Of a DNA stretch of 60,893 nucleotides, positions 33,050-44,007 are shown piece after piece. Origin of the DNA: Phoronis australis. Lineage: Eukaryota > Phoronida > Phoronidae. Position numbers and translations under genes: made by a program. Within the stretch, counting starts at the first letter, position 1. The number at the start of each line of letters is the position of its first letter. The stretch is from positions 867,652 to 928,544 of the forward strand of contig NMRA01000061.1 in assembly GCA_002633005.1 (NCBI GenBank). The letters are read 5' to 3'. The notes below the pieces were generated by a model. It made no database searches and was not told where the DNA came from. It worked only from the letters and a program-made list of their open reading frames with translations.

Positions 33050-34262
33050 CTTCACTTATGAACAGTTGTGTTTACACCTCGAAATTGCCGCCTGCACAAT
33101 GTTACAAATATTCGGGACTGTCATCTAGAAAGCTTGAATCTTGGTCACTGGTGCCACCCCTGTTTTCTTTATGCTGCCTTCTGTACAATCGGGAAAATCG
33201 TAGATCATTTAAGCTTTTGTCGACATGGACCTGCCTAGAGCTGTTCATGCGTGGGCACAGAAATGTGGTGAGTAAACAAAAATTCTCCAGTGTGATATTG
33301 TTTTCAATTTGTTCTGTAGAATTATCGAAAAAATGTTTTTCGCATACAAGATCAGTTGAGTATACCGGCGAACACCTCACTTTTCTTTTGCCCCTGGGAA
33401 AAAGGACGCACTCTCTTTCAAGACAAAAATGCCCCTTCTTGAGGTAGATCGCTCAATGAGGAAATCTTAGTTGTGAAAAAATAAACCATTCCCATGTCAA
33501 CACTTATTTCAAAATTATGGCGAGACAAAGCCAATGTCGTTAACTTTGACATCTGTTCGTCGCCATTTTCGCCTCGCGTTGAAAACGGCTAATCCCACCG
33601 ATTGTTGAAAATTCGCTCCCGACTTAGCAGACGATGATCGCGTACCCGCGATTTAGTAGTAAATTGCCTGCGAAGACTCAGTCGAATATTGAATGCTTGC
33701 TCTTCTAGGCAACAAACGCAGAACCACCAATAGATACAGGGTTAACGCAAAATCCGTGGCCCTTTTGTATAGTCCCTTATATTAAAAATTAGCCCTTTTC
33801 ATTTTGCTAAACACTCACGGACGAACACATATCATAATACATGATACTATGCAAACCATGCTTCCGGTAGGAATAAAATTCATGAAAGCTACTTAGATCA
33901 CACGAATATTGGCGAGGCTGCGGTGTACATAAGGTAAGAAACCAAAGTGACTTTACACGCGTTACTACGTCTGTGGAAAATCTGATTTAGTGTTTGATAG
34001 TCACTTGATAGTGTTTCTAATTCAGAAATTCAGCTATGTATTGCATCACTGTTTCGTGCCCCACAAACTGTACACATTGGCGGATTTGAGGTTACGTTAG
34101 TGCAACCGCGATTCTCTACGTACAGTATGCCAACATTGTTTAATCTGCCTTTGGATAAATAGCGTTCATATAACCTATGTACTGAACGGAGACCGCTCTT
34201 AATTAACGGATAACAAAACCAGTAATGTCACCCCGAAATTTGTCTAGTCTTCGGTAAAATTA
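33050..34262. other. No recognisable gene
   Basis: Intronic sequence with chance frames only. No domain or terminal repeat was assigned. Confidence 0.3.
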
Positions 34263-34299
34263 ATTGTTCTTTTATGGGCGGCGCAGCACTGAAAAGGTG

Positions 34300-34339
34300 A
34301 GAGGCTATAGCCCCCTTCAGCCCCCTATGGTGCGCCGCC
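34300..34339 (-). repeat. hAT-like terminus, inverted partner of 35964-36002
   Basis: Read on the minus strand it gives GGGCGGCGCACCATAGGGGG and ends GGGGGCTATAGC, matching 35964-36002 closely. CAGGGGCGGC-type ends fit hAT-like or related elements. Here the two termini point away from each other. Confidence 0.5.
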
Positions 34340-34944
34340 CACGTCTTAGATCACGGCAAATGTACGGGTGGTTCCTTGCAGCATGCAGTGGGCGGTTACT
34401 TCAAAGTTTGCAGGTAGGACCGCAACTACTGACCTTCAGCCTGGTTATAAGAATAGGATCATGTGTCTTAGCGTGCGCCTATTGAAAATGGTGAGTGCAC
34501 GATTTTGGGAACTGAACGAGGGACTGCTCGAAGAAACATTTGATAACGGGAGTTGTGAATGAAGTTAGCTCTGCCTACTGCGCATTGTGCTATGAGTTCT
34601 GTGAACACTATTTTTTATGAATGACGGAGTGCGCTGAGGTCGCTGAGACCGAGCCCGGGTTATATGGCATGTTCAGTCACTCTTGCGAATATTGTCACAC
34701 TGGTCAGATGTGTTCTAGTCACTGCGCGAGTTTCAAGACATCATTAAGGTAACATTCACTGTCATTTGCCGTTTTGCTTGCAATTTATCTTTAATGCGTT
34801 CTACTTTGCGAATTATGTGTCCGCGAACTGTTACTAAATATTTTGCGTCTACCAGTTCCACGCACCAACAGACAGACACACATATCATTTGTAATGCGTT
34901 GAGAAATAAAGCGTCCCGTGTAACATGTTGTTTGACTCGCATGC

Positions 34945-35160
34945 AGCTACAGCAGTGTTTGTTCGAGTTGGAAAGAATTAAACACATTGACAACCTTCTA
35001 AAGTACCCATCTATGCGCAAACGGTATTTATAACAACGTGACTTTGATGCTTTAGTCTGTGCGAGGCATAATTTGCCGAAACATTTCGGTGGTATGGAGC
35101 CCCTATAGGAGCTTCATCGTCTCTATTCTGGATAGAGACGATGGTCATTGTCTAACTTCG
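34945..35160. repeat. Inverted repeat, right member (partner 31107-31312)
   Basis: See the left member. This copy includes the perfect hairpin ATCGTCTCTATTC...GGATAGAGACGAT at 35118-35142. Confidence 0.65.
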
Positions 35161-35214
35161 TTCGTACTCACTACTTAATAAATAAAAAAGTGATAACAAT
35201 TAGTATTGGATTTG

Positions 35215-35480
35215 TCATACTTGTGTACTCTAACGAGCTCCCTATTTGGAGAAATGGAAAAAGGTTTGCCTCAGTCAGAGAAGCTAAAATTCCGAAAAAA
35301 GTAGAAAACGAGACAAAAGTCCACTAAAAGGTAGGAAATACCAAAATTTGGCATCTGCAATTCATAGCTCTGAACGTACGCAGTGAATCTTATGTTAAAG
35401 GGTACACATTCTCAAAATTTCGATCCCTTTTTAGGGTTGGTGCACTTATGCAAAGTCTGGGCAAATCTCTCTTGAAAGCC
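35215..35480 (+). repeat. Diverged second copy of the 32515-32790 sequence
   Basis: Same orientation and same order of shared words as 32515-32790, with indels. No open frame survives. Confidence 0.45.
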
Positions 35481-35483
35481 TTA

Positions 35484-35608
35484 GTCGTTCGTTATCCCCT
35501 TATCTAGAGCCCTCGAGGATTTTGTAAAATTATCACCCTCGGGCTAACGCCCCTCGGGCGATAATTCTCCAAAATCTACTCGGGCTCTAGATAACGGGGG
35601 ATAACGAC
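35484..35608. mobile_element. 125-bp hairpin (foldback) element
   Basis: The left arm, with TTATCTAGAGCCCTCGAGGA followed by TTTT, pairs with the right arm, whose reverse complement contains TTATCTAGAGCCCGAGTAGA followed by TTTT. The outer parts GTTATCCCC and GGGGGATAAC also pair. About 55-bp arms surround a loop of a few bases, so nearly the whole unit is one stem. It is probably a small MITE. Confidence 0.75.
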
Positions 35609-35629
35609 TTCGCCATGTAATAATCTATA

Positions 35630-35695
35630 AACATATACATGTACATGTACATATACATATACATATACATTATGTACATATACATACACATACAA

Positions 35696-35780
<85 letters not shown>

Positions 35781-35782
35781 CA
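35630..35782. repeat. Compound microsatellite: (CATATA)n, (AC)n about 25 units, (TA)n about 14 units
   Basis: Read directly: ACATATACATGTACATATAC words, then an unbroken (AC)n run (about 35703-35753), then (TA)n to about 35780. Confidence 0.97.
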
Positions 35783-35963
35783 ACTACATAACAACATATG
35801 ATGCATTACCTATGACACATTTCCTATACTAGGAATCGCGTGACATAATACCAATTAAACTACTGAACTCATAAACAATAACAACATACAAACATCCTGT
35901 TATTGTGTGACTAAGTACACAACACTAACCATCTGTATTTTGATAGTCTTCATACTGCTAACA

Positions 35964-36002
35964 CAGGGGCGGCGCACCATAAGGGGCCGGGGGAGCTATA
36001 GC
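35964..36002 (+). repeat. hAT-like terminus
   Basis: CAGGGGCGGCGCACCATAAG starts at 35964 and ends with GGGGGAGCTATAGC. It is the inverted counterpart of 34300-34339. The sequence to its right (36020-36360) is the interspersed module shared with 26205-26535. Confidence 0.5.
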
Positions 36003-36019
36003 TGGCACAGAGGCTAGCT

Positions 36020-36360
36020 TACCTGTCGCGGCAGTGTGACACAGGACTAATTTTATGCAAGTGTCTGAAACTACCTTTGTATGTATAGGGCATCTATCAT
36101 TTGAACCTTTACTTCGGCAAAACAGCTTGCAACCGCATGCCTTTACCGTTCGCCAGTGTCTGGTCTCGATCCGCACCGGGTCCGATCGGATGTGGACCCG
36201 AGTCCGCCAAAATATTTTCTGTCAAAATTTATTCGCCACATTTCGCAAGCAATTTCGATAAAATTGTCCGTATTTTGATTTTATTAACGTTAAGGTGAGC
36301 TGTCGACTATTTTATTCCCGTTTGCAGGCTGGTAACAGACACTGCTTTAGTAGCACACAC
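36020..36360. repeat. Diverged copy of the interspersed module at 26205-26535
   Basis: About 70% identity by eye with 26205-26535 and 28781-29111 in the same orientation. The shared end is GGTAACAGACACTGCT. Confidence 0.6.
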
Positions 36361-36387
36361 GACGGAAACTAAGCCACTGAATGAAAC

Positions 36388-36800
36388 ACTTCCGGGTTCG
36401 CTGTAAGTTCAAAATGGCGGCGTGTTCTTCGGGTTCGAATCGTGACTGGCGCGTTTACTTAAACTTTATTCGATTACGGAGTGTGTATTACCTGTAGTTA
36501 TGGGGTAGGTACTTCTTGGTTCCTTATAACATCATCTAAGCATGTAATAAGGGTTAACAACGTGTGCTTCTTGGACTTTAAGCCTGGGTTCCTGGATGAA
36601 TTGTACTTCCGATTTCGCGGTTAGTTCAAAATGCCGAAGAGTGTTCTTCGGGTCAGAATCATGCCGAATGGCGCGTTTATTCAAGCTTTCTTCAACTACG
36701 AATTATATATTGGTTATGGGATAGTACTGCTTGGATCTTTATAATTTCTTAACTTTTTAATAAGGGTTAAAAACGTGTGAGCTACTGGGACTTTAACAAT
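36388..36800 (+). repeat. Two tandem copies of a ~217-bp unit
   Basis: Copy 1 (from 36388) and copy 2 (from 36605) both run ACTTCCG..TTCGC, AGTTCAAAATG, GTGTTCTTCGGGT, TGGCGCGTTTA, AATAAGGGTTAA and ACGTGTG in order, at about 75-80% identity. Confidence 0.8.
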
Positions 36801-37287
36801 ATTAGTGATAATTAAGTTAATAACGCAAGTCACAGCATAGCGTTTTAGCCAATCAGGTGACAGGTTCACCAGGGTCTATTTGTTAATAATGGCAACTGTG
36901 AATCTGAACTTTCACTCGATTATTCTCATTACATAAACACGTAAGTTGCGAACAATTGAGCTCTTAAATGTTGACATAATTAAGTAAATGCCCTTACTTG
37001 GCATATACACTGAGCAGATACATACAAAAAATTGATAATGCACTTACCGTTTCCTAAGTTTTAAGGATATTATAATCACAAAACAGTGAATCTTCAGTGA
37101 TTTTCATAATATGTATATAATGTTATTTAGAAAGAGTCCGACAGGAATCTTTACCAAGCAGCAAAAATCCTCAATATGAGAATTGTCCGGTCGTAAAACA
37201 TTCATAATCCCTTGATGTTTTGAATTTCTTAAGGATAATTACAAAGAAACGCATGGACGGCTTGATTTCGATCAGAACAAAACCTAC

Positions 37288-37434
37288 CGTTAGTGTATGA
37301 TGTTTTTGTCGAACTGATACTTTGTGTTGTAGATCTTGAAATGGAGCTTGCAGGTATTGGAGTTTCTGAAGGACCTGTTGTCGAGCCTGAATTCGACACC
37401 ACTTCTGAGCGCTTGGTGACGCTAGTAGAGAGAC
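37288..37434 (-). CDS. Receptor stalk exon 7 (Ser/Thr module)
   Basis: 147 bp, acceptor ending GTAG and donor G|GTAGGT, phase 1-1. It encodes LSTSVTKRSEVVSNSGSTT, then PIPASSISRSTTQSISSTK and ends SYTN. Ser+Thr make up about half of the residues, as expected for an O-glycosylated extracellular stalk. Confidence 0.85.
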
Positions 37435-37707
37435 CTACTCCAGAGCAAATTTTGGAAAATATTAAGGGGTGTTTGCATTGGCTGATTTATAGTTGCGTTA
37501 AGTCACAGTGACGTCATATTTATTGATTTTTTGTTGATAGGATGAGTCATAGTGTCATCATATTTATTATATTTTTTTATTTTTATGTGCTGGTGACGTC
37601 ATATCTCTGTTGTGTCATTTCCCGTTCATTCAAAATAAGCACAATATTCTTTTACTAACTTGTTCTTTTTAAACACAACTTGTCCTAGTTGGTAGGGTCG
37701 AGCGTGA

Positions 37708-38380
37708 AAATGACGGAATCAGTTGGTATTATATCGCTTCCGCAGCAGCATACTACTCAACAACGAGAACCAAATCAAAGGACTACAGAAAGATTGACGA
37801 CTAGACTGATGGAGGAGTTCGCTCCTACATCAGTTAGTTCTCCATAATTTGCACCACTTGACTGTTCTATGGAATTGAGCAAAGTACTATTGGTATTGTT
37901 TCAATACTTGCTGGTGTTGGGAAATCTGACTTCAATTGCTGATCCTCGAGATGACACCATGAGAACAAAGTTGATTTCCGATAAATATCGAGACTGTTGT
38001 CAAACCTCTATTCACGATAGATGGCGCTAATTTGTCAGCTGCAAAATTGTATAAATAGCCATCCAAATCAAAGATACAGTTAATGTAGCCAAAGAAAAAG
38101 TCTGGGATAAAATCAAGAAGCTGTGTTTAAAGTTACTAAACAACACACCGGTGCCGATCATTCAAGGGAGTCACATGAGCCTACTACACCTCATTCTCGG
38201 AATCGTAAAAAGAATTTTTCCAAAAAGGCCTTTGTCCTCGTTGAGAAAAGAAAGATCATTTTCTCTGATAGTCGCTTGAAATCAGCCGAATGTCATTTCT
38301 GCCACAAGAAGGGACACATATAATTCGTATGTTTACGTACAAGGAGAAAAGTCAGACATTTTGCAAGGAATAGGTAAGGG
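37708..38380 (+). pseudogene. Decayed gypsy-type gag with a zinc knuckle, in an intron
   Basis: Starts with MTESVGIISLPQQHTTQQRE and proceeds through broken frames to a knuckle CHFCHKKGHI, a TAA, FVC (spacing C-x2-C-x4-H-x4-C with an in-frame stop inside). It lies opposite to the host gene in the intron between stalk exons 6 and 7. It could belong to the same lineage as the RT relic at 15440-16145, but no overlap allows a test. Confidence 0.6.
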
Positions 38381-38861
38381 CCACACAACTTACGAAGATC
38401 AGTGAGATTTAAAAGGAAGCAGCCTTCAGGTGCTTAACTGGAAGGGGAGGGTTGCAATAAGCCATAGTGACGTCATGTTTCTATGACGTAGTTTTCTGTT
38501 CATTCCAAATCAACATAGTTTCACCAACTTGTCCCACTTTTAAATCTACCTATTATTTTTAAGTATTGTTATAATTATCATATTGCAATTAGTAAACACG
38601 ATTACTTGATTGTATATACGATGAACATTCACGTAAAAAAGATTCAAAGTATGTGTTTCATAAGTTTAAAGCATAACTACAAAGTAACGAACATACAGTA
38701 ATTTTCTTTAAGCTTGTAACCTAGACAGAGTTTCGACAAAAAACTTTCCAAGCAACAAAAATCACAAACCTCCGTAAAACAAACAACAGTGCCTTCATAT
38801 TTTGAATGTCTTGAGTAAGGAAACGAATCTGCTGCTTGATTTCGACATTGCCTGAACCTAC

Positions 38862-38996
38862 CGTCGGCGGATAAAGCTTTTGTCGAATAGATCTTTCCGC
38901 GATTAAGTCCTGTGGCTACTGCAGGTGCGGCGGGGCTTGTTGACGAGTCTGACTTTGACACCTCTTCTGATTGCTTGGTGGAGCTAGTAGACAGAC
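38862..38996 (-). CDS. Receptor stalk exon 6 (Ser/Thr module, 135 bp)
   Basis: The one module with a length change: 135 bp, four codons shorter, still phase 1-1. It encodes LSTSSTKQSEEVSKSDSST, SPAAPAVATG, NRGKIYSTKALSADG. Acceptor ATTAG, donor G|GTAGGT. The deletion removes part of the central ISSTSxST segment seen in the other modules. Confidence 0.87.
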
Positions 38997-39156
38997 CTAA
39001 TCAGATGTAAATTTTACAAAACATTTGCAGATGTTCAATTGGCAATTGTACACGTTTTCCTTGCTGTATTATCTCTACTGCAGTTAAATCTTCTTCCTGG
39101 TAGATTCAAATATTGTCTTAACAAGAGACAGCTTGATTTCGATATAGTAAACCTAC

Positions 39157-39303
39157 CGTCAGCGAGTGATGCTTTTGTCGAACTGATTCTTTCTGCAGTA
39201 GAACTTGAAGTGGAACTTATAGGCACTGAATTTGTGACAGGCCTTGATGTCGAGCTTGAATTTGACACAGCTTCTGAGCGTTTGGAGGAACTAATAGATA
39301 GAC
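39157..39303 (-). CDS. Receptor stalk exon 5 (Ser/Thr module)
   Basis: 147 bp, phase 1-1, acceptor CTAG and donor G|GTAGGT. It encodes LSISSSKRSEAVSNSSSTS, PVTNSVPISSTSSSTAERIS and STKASLADG. Confidence 0.87.
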
Positions 39304-39786
39304 CTAGTCAAGAGTAAATTTTACAAAACATTAGCGAATGTTAAAATGGGAGTTGTACTCGTTTCTAATGATGTATTCATTTCCATTTAACATACAACAG
39401 CCCCTTCATGTTTCCAATACCTTGAGTATGGAAATGAAACTGCCACGTAGGTTAAAATATTATCCTAAATGCCATTAACAATAACAAGTGAAGTTTTATC
39501 TACGTTGCATTAAGTAAACGCTTTTACGTGATTGTATACAAAATGAACAGTCACTTAAATATTTCGTGTACAAAGTTACTGTTCCGCAAGTTTTAAAAAT
39601 ATCCACGAAGTAACAAACGTACAATTGTTTTCCTGACACACGTAATCTAGACTTAGTTTCGACAAAAGTTTTTTCCAGGCAGCAAAATTCACAGCTTCTG
39701 TAAATCATATAACAACCCCCCGTATTTTGAGTATCTTAAGTATGGGAAGGAATCTAAGGTTTGACTTGGATATGGATTGACTGTAC

Positions 39787-39933
39787 CGTCAGCGTATGTA
39801 GCTTTTGTTGAATTGATTTTTCCTTTAGTAGACACCAACGTTGAGCTTATAGGCACTAAAGGTGCGGCAGGGCTTGTTGTCGAGTCTAACTTTGACATCA
39901 CTACCGAGTGCTTCGTGGAGATAGTAGATACAC
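39787..39933 (-). CDS. Receptor stalk exon 4 (Ser/Thr module)
   Basis: 147 bp, phase 1-1, acceptor CCTAG and donor G|GTACAG (weaker at +4 and +5). It encodes VSTISTKHSVVMSKLDSTT, SPAAPLVPISSTLVSTKGK and INSTKATYADG. Confidence 0.85.
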
Positions 39934-40368
39934 CTAGGCAAATGTGAATTTTGCAAAAATTCAGAGGATTTTTAAGTGGCACGTGTTTGCATTGACGTTC
40001 TCATTCTATTGCATTTGAATCAACCGGGTAGATTCAAATATTATCTTTATTGCCATTAACAATAACCAGTGAAGTCGTATAGGTTGTAGTAAGTGAACCC
40101 CTTGATTATTCATGTATATACGTTGAACTCTCATTAAAAAAAAAATTGTTAAAGAAGTTACTGCCTTATAAGTTTTAAGGATGATTTTACAGCAATAAAA
40201 CTCGATGGTTTTCTTAATATCTGTAGTCTAGGGAAAACTTCAACAGAAATCTCTCCAAGCAACAAAAGTTCGAAACCTCCGTAAACCACACAACAACCCC
40301 TTCATGTTTCGAATATCTTGAGTAAGGAAACGAAAGTACCATTTGATTTCGAGCTGCACAAAACTTAC

Positions 40369-40515
40369 CGTAACCGGGTGATACTTTTGTCGAACTGGTT
40401 CTTTCTTTAGTAGACCCTGAAGTGGAGCTTATAGGTACTGCAACGACTCCGGGTCTTGTTGTCGAGTTTGACTTTGGCAGCTCTTCTGGGCGCTTGGACG
40501 AGCTGGTAGATAGAC
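40369..40515 (-). CDS. Receptor stalk exon 3 (Ser/Thr module)
   Basis: 147 bp, phase 1-1, acceptor AGTAG and donor G|GTAAGT (consensus). It encodes LSTSSSKRPEELPKSNSTT, then VPISSTSGSTKERTSSTK and VSPGYG. The final ADG triplet of the other modules is replaced here. Confidence 0.87.
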
Positions 40516-40726
40516 CTACTCAAGAGTAATTTTTTGAAACATTAGAAAGTGTTTAGTTTGTAACTGCACACGGTTTCAATGGTGTATTCAATCTACTGCG
40601 GCTAAACCTGAGTTTCGCAAAAATCTTTCTAAGCAACAAATATCCTTAACCTCCATCAAACATAAAATGATCCCATGCTGTTTTGAAAAAAATCCATGGC
40701 TTGATTTTGATCTGGTCTACCCATAC

Positions 40727-40873
40727 CGTCAGCGGATGTAGCTTTTGTGGAACTGATTCTTCCTATAGAAGATCCTGGAGTGGAGCTTATATGCACTGAA
40801 ACTGTGGCAGGGCTTGTTGTCGAGTCTGGCTTTGACACCACTTCTGAGCGTTTCGTGGAGCTAGTGGATAGAC
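40727..40873 (-). CDS. Receptor stalk exon 2 (Ser/Thr module)
   Basis: 147 bp, phase 1-1, acceptor CCTAG and donor G|GTATGG. It encodes LSTSSTKRSEVVSKPDSTT, SPATVSVHISSTPGSSIG and RISSTKATSADG. It is close to the consensus of the array. Confidence 0.87.
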
Positions 40874-41415
40874 CTAGGAAATGAGAATTTTGTGAAACGT
40901 AGATGTTTAATTGGTAATTTTACACGCTTGCATTGACGTGTGCATTCTATTGCATTTGAATCAACCACATTGATTGTCCTAATTATCATCAACAATAATT
41001 TCGTTTAATGTTATTTTCTCGTATGTCTTGAATATAATAATAAGGAAATGTAATAAGTGAACCATTTTACTTGATTGTATATACCAATCTGCCATGTAGA
41101 TTCAAATGTTATCCTTATTGTCATAAACAATAACCTTGAAGTCATGAATGTTGTAATAAGTGAACCATTTTATTTGATTGTATATACCTTGAACAGTCGC
41201 GTGGAAATTTCTTTAACGAAGTTACTATTCGGTAACTTTTAAAAATATCCACGAAGTAACACAGTTGTTTTCCTAACAACTGTAATCTAAGCAGAGTTTG
41301 GTCAAAAGTGTTTCCCAAACAACAAAATATACTCAACCCCCGTAAACCATATAACAATCCCTTCATGTTATGATTGTCGTAAGTACGGAAACTAATCTAA
41401 AATGACTGACCATAC

Positions 41416-41562
41416 CGTCAGCGGATGTAGTTCTTGGCGAACTGATTCTTTCTGTAGTAGACCCTGAAGTTGAGCTTGTGGCTACTGAAACAGCGACAGG
41501 GCTTATTGTCGAGCCTGACTTAGAAATCACTTCTGAGCACTTTGTCGACCTAGTAGATAGAC
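41416..41562 (-). CDS. Receptor stalk exon 1 (Ser/Thr module)
   Basis: 147 bp, phase 1-1, acceptor ACTAG and donor G|GTATGG. It encodes LSTRSTKCSEVISKSGSTI, SPVAVSVATSSTSGSTTER and ISSPRTTSADG. It joins in phase to the last propeller exon: A from 42921 plus GT gives Ser. Confidence 0.87.
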
Positions 41563-42444
41563 CTAGTCAAAGGTAATTTTTTCAAATTTTAGAGAGTGTT
41601 TAACTGACATGTGTACACGTTTATATGGACACGTTCATTCTATCAATCAGATTCAAATATTGTTTTAATTGTTATAAACAAGAACCAGTGAAGTCATGTA
41701 GGTTGCAGTTAGTAAACGTTTTTACTTGATTGTATCAACGCAGAACAGGTGCATAATAAAGCTTTGTTAACGCAGCTTGAGTTTTGTTAATTCAACGGGT
41801 AACCACAAAACATTGAATCGTCAGTAGTTTTCCCTGTACAAATAAGCATAACTCTGTCACACTTCGCCAAACTATGACTGCGTGGTCGAATACCAAGCTG
41901 TCACAATCGCCACAAACGCAACGTCTCGCCTTTCCTTTTTAAACTTCAAACCACGCGAAAACACGCAGCAGTAGGTGAAGATTTCACAATGAACACAATG
42001 TGAAGGATGACTGCCGTTGTGATTGGTTGTCCCAATTTCACGTCGGTAAAGCCTCGTAACTCGAAATCAGCTTATCATATCATACATAGTCAGACAATTT
42101 GCGGGTGTTCCGTAATTTAGAGCGACAGCACTCAGTCGAGCTAATCTCCAACATGACCCATATATAAATATACACACGTTGTTGTGCATCATAATGTACC
42201 CATTAACTAAACAATGATAGAGTCCTTCGAGTTCCAGTTACCTGCTCAAACTGGGTTTTTCAAACATTATTAGAAGCGACTCTAATGTTCGTGACATGTG
42301 TTCATCATTCTCAATGTATCGTTGCGCCGTTGCGGCTAAAAGCTGACAGAATAGAATATTCCTTGTGTAATCTAAATTATTTACCCGCGTTGCAAAAATT
42401 GAATTTCAACAATTATTCTGCTGCAAAAATTTTGGTGTGATCTT

Positions 42445-42655
42445 TTGCGTTGACTTTCGGCGCAAAGAGCTATTGCGTCACCTATTAGCCAGTATCTTTT
42501 TCCCAGATTCTTCAATCAAACGTTCTCCTTCGAGACATAACAACGCCACAAATGATCAGAATTGGTTTCACATCTTTATAATGTTTTTGGAATTTTGATA
42601 TCAGTAAACAGTAAACCTAATTTTAGATGTCGAAAACATTCTGGAACAAAATTGC
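42445..42655. repeat. Dispersed repeat, copy 2 (partner at 2576-2815)
   Basis: Same orientation as 2576-2815, sharing TTGCGTCACCTATTAGCCAG and the following ~150 bp with indels. Confidence 0.7.
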
Positions 42656-42920
42656 TCTGTCGTTGTGTTAATATAGTTTTCACCCACCAATCAAAAACTG
42701 AATATTAGCACGGATACTCCTAGTCAAGATTGTTTTCAAATTACAATATCACGCATGCGCCCCCAGCCCCCCTAGGGGAGCGCGTGTCACATGCGGTTTC
42801 TTGTGTCGAACACAACTAGCATGGATTATAAAGTCTACGAAAAAATATGCGCGATTGTTTTGCCAATTTGGGTAGACTGGTGTCCCTGGTTAGATTATCT
42901 CGTGAACTTGATCAACTTAC

Positions 42921-43065
42921 TGGGCGGAAAAGGTTGATCTTCTGGGTTCATTGTCGCTATGTCTCGTAGTTCCAGTGGTTGGTCTTCCTTTAATATTTGT
43001 TCCTCTTGATCTAGTAGCATGTTGATTTTTTTAATTCCCTTCTGCCAAGTAAACGCTTGCCTCCC
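42921..43065 (-). CDS. Receptor exon: final blade of the YWTD propeller
   Basis: Acceptor TTTCAG and donor A|GTAAGT. 145 bp, phase 0 in and 1 out. It encodes GRQAFTWQKGIKKINMLLDQ, EEQILKEDQPLELRDIATM and NPEDQPFPP. FTWQKGIKKIN corresponds to the YWTDxxxxxIxRxN turn of a class B repeat, and LRDIATMNPEDQP to the usual propeller exit (vLxPexQP). It joins the stalk modules directly, without the EGF domain that follows the propeller in LDL receptors. Confidence 0.78.
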
Positions 43066-43259
43066 CTGAAACACCAAAGGATTGTTGCATCCGTGTTAGG
43101 GCACACTAAAAGGGCATGTTACTTTGAGAAAAGCCGCCGCTTCCCGCTTGTTTCTGGTACTAACGTCAAATATGTCACGATTTTCATAAATAAAACAAGA
43201 CATTTAGGTTTCAACATAAATTCGATGTACTCCCAATCATCATGTAAATGAACGCATTG

Positions 43260-43977
43260 CTCATCTAATGGACAAGCTCCAAACTGCTTTACCCTTGTTC
43301 ATTGTATTCTGAACTTGAAAAATGAAAGGTGATTGTTTTCCTTGCTGGTGCTGTGGCCTTCTAGAGTATAGATGCAGGAAATGCCAGAGCAAAACAGTGA
43401 TTTCAGACGTCGAACTCCTGAATTCTGTGAATCAGTTATAAAACAATTGTTACTGTCAACAGAGCTGTATGATCGTAATGAATGTATGAAATAACAACAG
43501 CTTCAAATTATGTATACGTTTTACATCCGGGCCATAGTTTTGGGAGCTTGAAGGTGGACACCTCAGTAAACGGTGTCACATCAAGTCAATTTGTGATGCA
43601 CGTGATAAATGTCATAATTCAGATCCTTATGACCGTTATCCAGCAAAATCGGCATCCTAGCAAGGGTCTAGTGTATCCGTGTGTAAAGGAGGCTACTAAC
43701 AACAAATTGGAACTAAAGGCGCCACAGTTGTGGCATTTGTGATGCCTTGGTTTGGCGTTTCTATGGGGGTCACCTCTGCAGGTGATTGAAAACCGGAGTC
43801 TCTATCGTGGGCCCTCTATTTTAATGTAGAATGGGCACTCCTGAAGGTGGTTTAAAAGCGATATAGGGAGCAACCACTATTTTGTGGCTTTATGACCGAT
43901 TCACCCATATTAACATGAGTGGTGCCCGGCGTCCAAAGAACAGTATGGTGGGCCGTTGAGGGGAAAGTGTCGCCATA
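43260..43977. other. Intronic sequence, no recognisable gene
   Basis: Contains GC-rich phrases (GGGGGTCACCTCTGCAGGTGA and similar) that look repeat-derived. No terminal repeats resolved. Confidence 0.3.
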
Positions 43978-44007
43978 AAATTACGCTCGTAATTACGAGC
44001 GTAATTT
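43978..44007. repeat. Perfect 30-bp palindrome
   Basis: AAATTACGCTCGTAA is followed immediately by its exact reverse complement with no spacer. The shorter AAAATTACG word recurs at 44029-44037. Confidence 0.95.

Larger units (their letters stand above)
38570..41760. repeat. Tandem array of exon-plus-intron units (intronic part of the stalk array)
   Basis: Introns between stalk exons share sequence: ATAACCAGTGAAGTC(G/A)T, TTGATTGTATATACC/ACG, GAACAGTC, CCTCCGTAAACCA(C/T)A and CCTTCATGTTT recur in each, for example around 39480-39720, 40050-40300, 41090-41350 and 41640-41760. The unit of duplication was therefore genomic (about 0.4-0.9 kb), not the exon alone. Confidence 0.8.

Noticed and set aside
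35576-35806. A 76-codon frame of YIYIYIY and VCVCVCV repeats.
   Set aside because: It is the translation of the (TA)n and (AC)n microsatellites.
34300-36002. One complete hAT-like element between the two inverted termini.
   Set aside because: The CAGGGGCGGC-type ends point outward, so the segment between them is not the inside of one element. They are probably two separate fragments.
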